In this document: positions 60,728 to 64,000 of the stretch, piece by piece
How the letters are laid out: every line of letters starts with the position of its first letter
Position numbering within the stretch: position 1 is the stretch's first letter
Assembly (NCBI GenBank): GCA_934597585.1
Contig: CAKTSA010000001.1
Coordinates: 62,001-126,000, forward strand
DNA: 64,000 nucleotides
Origin: an uncultured Oscillospiraceae bacterium
GTDB taxonomy: Bacteria; Bacillota; Clostridia; Oscillospirales; Oscillospiraceae
Direction: 5' to 3'
Notes under the pieces: generated by a model
What the model was told of the DNA's origin: nothing
The model's input: the letters and a program-made list of their open reading frames with translations, nothing else
The model's database searches: none
Made by a program: the position numbers and the translations under genes

Positions 60728-62488
60728 TCATTCCGGCAGCGCCGTCCGGAGCCCGGCAATGAACTCATACAGCATCTGCAGGTCATATACATCCACCGTG
60801 TCGTCGCCGTTGACGTCGGCCGCCTCCGGACGGTACTTCTCCGCCGCCCCGGTGGTCAGATAGGTATACAGGCACGCGGTATCCAGCACGTCGACGGTTC
60901 CGTTGCCGTTCACATCGCCCATGGAAACAGGCGTATACTTGGGATCTGCCGTCACCGTGATATAGTATCTGCCGCCCAAGATCATGTCGTCTTCCACGGG
61001 GCCGCTGGGGCCGCTGCTGAAGTCACCGTCGTCCCGATACTGCAGCACGCCGTTTTCATTGCAGTAGTGAAACAGCTTGCCTGCCGGCAGCGCGTCGCGC
61101 AGCTGCTTTCCTCCCGGGCAGGCGAACCCTCGAAAAATACCGCTGTAGCATTTCATTGTGCCGCCCGACCAGTTCAACCCCCGAGTGTACGACATTGTGC
61201 CGCCGTTGCACCGGATCTGTCCGCCCGTGCCGTCCTTGCTGCCGATGGTCAGCTTGCCGCCGCTGACGTCCACCGCGGAACCTTCCGAACAGCTCAGTGC
61301 CAGCGTGGCAATGTTATCTGCGGAGTTGACCAGCTGCACCGCGCCGCCCGTTACCGACAGCACTGTACCGAAGCCGAGTGGACTAACGAATATCGAGTCC
61401 GATTGCTTCTTATCCGCCGTAAGGCTCTTGCCGTTCAGATCCAGCGTAAAACGCCCCTTCGTCACCGTCAGCGTACTGCCGCGCAGGTCCACATCCCTCA
61501 ATACCTTCACAGCAGCGCCCGCCTGTTCCTGTGCCGCCGCCACCGCATCCGCCAGCGAGGGATAGAAGACCTTCGTCTCCGCCGCCGTCAGCTGGGCCTG
61601 CAGCTCCGTCTGGCACCGGCGGCACTTGGCGTTTTCCCAGTCGATCCGGTTTTCAGGGTGGGGGCACGGCTCCTTCATCACCAGGCCGCAGGCGCACTCG
61701 TTGTCGAAGAACGTATGCTCGTGCGGCACGATCGTGAGATAGGCGTTGCTGCCTCCTAAGAATTGCCCTTGATATCCGTTGCAGATGCCATGTGTCAAAT
61801 ACGGGTTGGTCATCAGCGTGCCATTCTCCTCGCAATAGTGAAAGGCCTTCCCCTCCGGCAGCAGATCCTTGAGCTGCATATCGCTGCCCAGGGTGATCTT
61901 CGGAAAGATGCCGGTATAACACGTCGCCCTACCTGCCGATACGTTCAAACCATAGGAGACGAGGCTATCTGCCATCTTCAGCCGGATCTGGCCGCCGCCC
62001 TCGCTGCCGATAGTCAGGGCGGCGTTGGGGTTGTTGGCCTCCACCACGGTGCCGCCGCTCGTTCCCGTCAGCCCCAGCACCGCGATATTGCTGCTGTCGG
62101 AGTTGACCAGCGTCAGGGAGACCTCCTCGCTGCCGGTGATCTCCAGTACCTTGCCGCCGCGGGAAAAGAATTCCCATTCGCTTACAGGCGGCTTATCCCC
62201 GGCGGTGAGGCTCTTGCCGTTCAGGTCCAGCGTGAAGCGGCCCTTCGTCACCGTCAGCGTCTCGCTGCCCAGATCTACGTTCCGCAGCATCTTCACGACG
62301 GCGCCTTCCTGCTCCTGTGCCGCCGCTGCCGCCTCCAGCAGAGAGGAATAGGTTTTTGTGATTCCGCCGGCCGTTACCTCTGCCGCCGCGCTTTCCTCCG
62401 TGTCCGCGCCCCATACCGTCGCCGGTAGCAACGCCAGCATCACGCACGCCGCCAGCGCCGCGCACATCCATCGTCTCACGTTCTCCAT
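60728..62488 (-). CDS. Secreted dockerin protein with two repeats
   Basis: A 586-residue protein with a signal peptide (about 1-28). Two repeats of about 190-200 residues share YSSLLEAAAAAQEQEGAVVK or its variant, and TVTKGRFTLDLNGKSLTA. Each is followed by a parallel-beta-like part and a region with FHYCEENGTL. Between the repeats are CxxC pairs (CACGLVMK, CRRCQTE). The C-terminus is a type I dockerin with two calcium loops, DVNGNGTVDVLD and DVNGDDTVDVYD. It probably docks onto a cohesin scaffold elsewhere in the genome. No catalytic motif seen. Confidence 0.78.
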   Translation of the reverse strand: MENVRRWMCAALAACVMLALLPATVWGADTEESAAAEVTAGGITKTYSSLLEAAAAAQEQEGAVVKMLRNVDLGSETLTVTKGRFTLDLNGKSLTAGDKPPVSEWEFFSRGGKVLEITGSEEVSLTLVNSDSSNIAVLGLTGTSGGTVVEANNPNAALTIGSEGGGQIRLKMADSLVSYGLNVSAGRATCYTGIFPKITLGSDMQLKDLLPEGKAFHYCEENGTLMTNPYLTHGICNGYQGQFLGGSNAYLTIVPHEHTFFDNECACGLVMKEPCPHPENRIDWENAKCRRCQTELQAQLTAAETKVFYPSLADAVAAAQEQAGAAVKVLRDVDLRGSTLTVTKGRFTLDLNGKSLTADKKQSDSIFVSPLGFGTVLSVTGGAVQLVNSADNIATLALSCSEGSAVDVSGGKLTIGSKDGTGGQIRCNGGTMSYTRGLNWSGGTMKCYSGIFRGFACPGGKQLRDALPAGKLFHYCNENGVLQYRDDGDFSSGPSGPVEDDMILGGRYYITVTADPKYTPVSMGDVNGNGTVDVLDTACLYTYLTTGAAEKYRPEAADVNGDDTVDVYDLQMLYEFIAGLRTALPE

Positions 62489-62625
62489 GTCTCGCTCCCT
62501 TCGTTCCGTTCGGTGTTTGAGTTTGGCATGTATATCATATATTGTCAGTGTACCAGAAATCCGTGCTTAATGCAAGCCTTTACTGCGTTGTGTCATCGCT
62601 TGGCACACCATGGACGTACGACAAA
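62489..62625. other. Intergenic with promoter region of the dockerin gene
   Basis: Minus-strand ribosome binding sequence GGGAGCGAG lies just upstream of the dockerin start. Otherwise nothing recognised. Confidence 0.3.
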
Positions 62626-62653
62626 GAACGGACCTCCTCTCGGAAGTCCGTTC
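62626..62653 (-). terminator. Terminator after cstA
   Basis: GAACGGAC/GTCCGTTC stem, then TTTGT on the minus strand. Confidence 0.7.
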
Positions 62654-62697
62654 CTTGTTGTTATAAGGGGTGAGAAACTCACAATGGAAAGCAGTGT

Positions 62698-64000
62698 TTA
62701 CTTGGCAGCAGCGGCCTTCTTCTGGGCGCTCAGCGCCTTGATGCCCTGCACCACCAGGTCGATGGCCAGGATCACCAGCAGCACACCGATGATACCGCGG
62801 ATGTAGCACCACACCACGCCTTCGCCGCCAGCGGCGATGCCGGCGATCTGAGCCTTGATGGTGAACACCAGGGAGGTCAGCGTAACGACCAGCATGAAGA
62901 ACATGGGGAAGTAGAACATCTTGTTGTTGCGGCCGATCTTACCCAGCCAGCAGCACACAGCCAGCAGACCCAGAGCAGCCAGCAGCTGGTTGGCAGCGCC
63001 GAACAGAGCCCAGATCTTGGCATAACCGGTCAGGCCCAGGGCCACGCCGGCCACCACGGTGATACCGGTGGCAACATAGGGGTTGGTGATGACGCGCTTC
63101 CAGCCCTTCAGATCCTCGCGGGTCTGGCCAGGCTCGACGAAGAACTCAGCGAACATGTAGCGGGCCAGACGGGTAGCGGTATCCACAGAGGTCAGGCAGA
63201 ACGCGGACACAGCCAGGATCAGCATGGAGTACACAGCGTTGTAGCAGCCGTCACCGAACACCTTGGAGAACATGGAGGCAAGGCCGGTAGCGAACACGAC
63301 GGTAGGAGTCACGGTGGTGCCGTCAGCATACTGGTTCCAGATGTAACCAACAGCGCAGACGGAGATCAGAGCCAGAGCGCACTCGATCAGCATGCCGCCG
63401 TAAGCGATGGGCTTGGCATCCTTTTCCTGATCCAGCTGCTTGGAGGTGGTGCCGGAACCAACCAGAGAGTGGAAGCCGGACACAGCGCCGCAGGCGATGG
63501 TCACGAACAGAGCGGGGAACAGATAGCCCAGAGAGGTGCCGGAGGGAGCCAGCGTATCATAGAAGCCCAGGAATGCGGGCATCTCAACGGTGGGATGTGC
63601 GCCGATGATACCCACGACAGCCAGGACCATCATGCCGTACAGCAGGAAGGAACTCAGGTAGTCACGGGGCTGCAGCAGGATCCACACGGGGGTAACGGAA
63701 GCAACGCCGATGTACAGACCGACAATGATCATCCACACGGTGTAGCTCAGGTAGATGGGGTGCCAGTTCAGGCCGATGATCATGCACACCACAATGCCGA
63801 TGACGCCGATGACAGTGGCGACACCCAGAGGCGCGTTGCGGCGATAGACAAAGAAGCCGAACAGGATGGCCATCAGGATGAACATGATGGAGATGATGGC
63901 GGTGGAGGCGTTGGCCGCGGAAGCGGCATAGTCGATCGCGCCCTCAGCGGTGTAGGTAGCCTTGAAGGTGTTGGCCACGATGGAAGCGAAGGCAGCTACC
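62698..64000 (-). CDS. cstA: CstA-family transporter, partial (5' end off window)
   Basis: The minus strand is open from the window edge to 62698, 434 codons. Hydrophobic helices alternate with conserved CstA segments: PVWILLQPRDYLSSFLLYGM, FVTIACGAVSGFHSLVGSGT, AYGGMLIECALALISVCAVG and DTATRLARYMFAEFF. CstA proteins take up peptides or pyruvate during carbon shortage. The N-terminal part is outside the window. High GC and smooth codon use suggest core genome. Confidence 0.88.
   Translation of the reverse strand, partial: VAAFASIVANTFKATYTAEGAIDYAASAANASTAIISIMFILMAILFGFFVYRRNAPLGVATVIGVIGIVVCMIIGLNWHPIYLSYTVWMIIVGLYIGVASVTPVWILLQPRDYLSSFLLYGMMVLAVVGIIGAHPTVEMPAFLGFYDTLAPSGTSLGYLFPALFVTIACGAVSGFHSLVGSGTTSKQLDQEKDAKPIAYGGMLIECALALISVCAVGYIWNQYADGTTVTPTVVFATGLASMFSKVFGDGCYNAVYSMLILAVSAFCLTSVDTATRLARYMFAEFFVEPGQTREDLKGWKRVITNPYVATGITVVAGVALGLTGYAKIWALFGAANQLLAALGLLAVCCWLGKIGRNNKMFYFPMFFMLVVTLTSLVFTIKAQIAGIAAGGEGVVWCYIRGIIGVLLVILAIDLVVQGIKALSAQKKAAAAK

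Overview
The window looks like chromosomal DNA of a spore-forming, anaerobic gut Firmicute (class Clostridia, probably near Oscillospiraceae). The signs are strong AGGAGG-type ribosome binding sites, TTGACA/TATAAT-type promoters, a sigma-K gene fragment, an ECF vitamin transporter, cobalamin riboswitches, a dockerin protein, a CstA-type transporter and Tn916-like element genes. No rRNA, tRNA or CRISPR array was seen.

Layout. (1) 1-5.4 kb: a partial TetR gene, a LysR gene, an orphan cobalamin riboswitch, an AAA ATPase gene bracketed by matching palindromes, a truncated zinc-ribbon gene, and an XRE and a SLOG gene. (2) 5.4-6.9 kb: a tyrosine recombinase gene inside a perfect 25-bp inverted repeat. 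(3) 6.9-27.4 kb: a cobalamin riboswitch with terminators, then a same-strand run of 11 genes, many overlapping. They encode a coiled-coil/HNH-repeat protein, a lipoprotein with a DUF4430 (intrinsic-factor beta-like) domain, EcfT, a fused EcfA-EcfA', a CbrT-like S component, a LolD/MacB-like ATPase, a membrane-anchored extracytoplasmic protein, a FtsX/MacB permease, a small lipoprotein, a second DUF4430 protein, and two giant secreted proteins. One giant carries an alpha/alpha-barrel resembling the alpha domain of intrinsic factor. (4) 27.5-57.7 kb: a plasmid/ICE-like block with DinB, SSB, a MoxR-type ATPase plus VWA protein, a YqaJ exonuclease, RecD2, a primase, ParM/ParR, toxin-antitoxin genes, regulators and Tn916-like sigma/HTH genes. 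(5) 57.8-59.1 kb: a decayed toxin-antitoxin pair, an XRE gene and a sigma-K gene cut at the position where skin-type elements split it. (6) 59.3-64 kb: an orphan minus-strand cobalamin riboswitch, an XRE membrane protein, a dockerin protein and a partial CstA gene.

Main hypothesis: regions 2 and 3 form a phase-variable cobalamin-capture system. A consensus-like promoter (6824-6852) lies inside the invertible segment and points out across the right repeat into the riboswitch and operon. A terminator sits just outside the left repeat, where the flipped promoter would point. Cobalamin would be captured by surface proteins built from split intrinsic-factor-like alpha and beta domains and imported by the ECF transporter. 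This rests on sequence reading only. A possible second promoter outside the segment (6931-6960) means inversion might modulate expression rather than switch it off.
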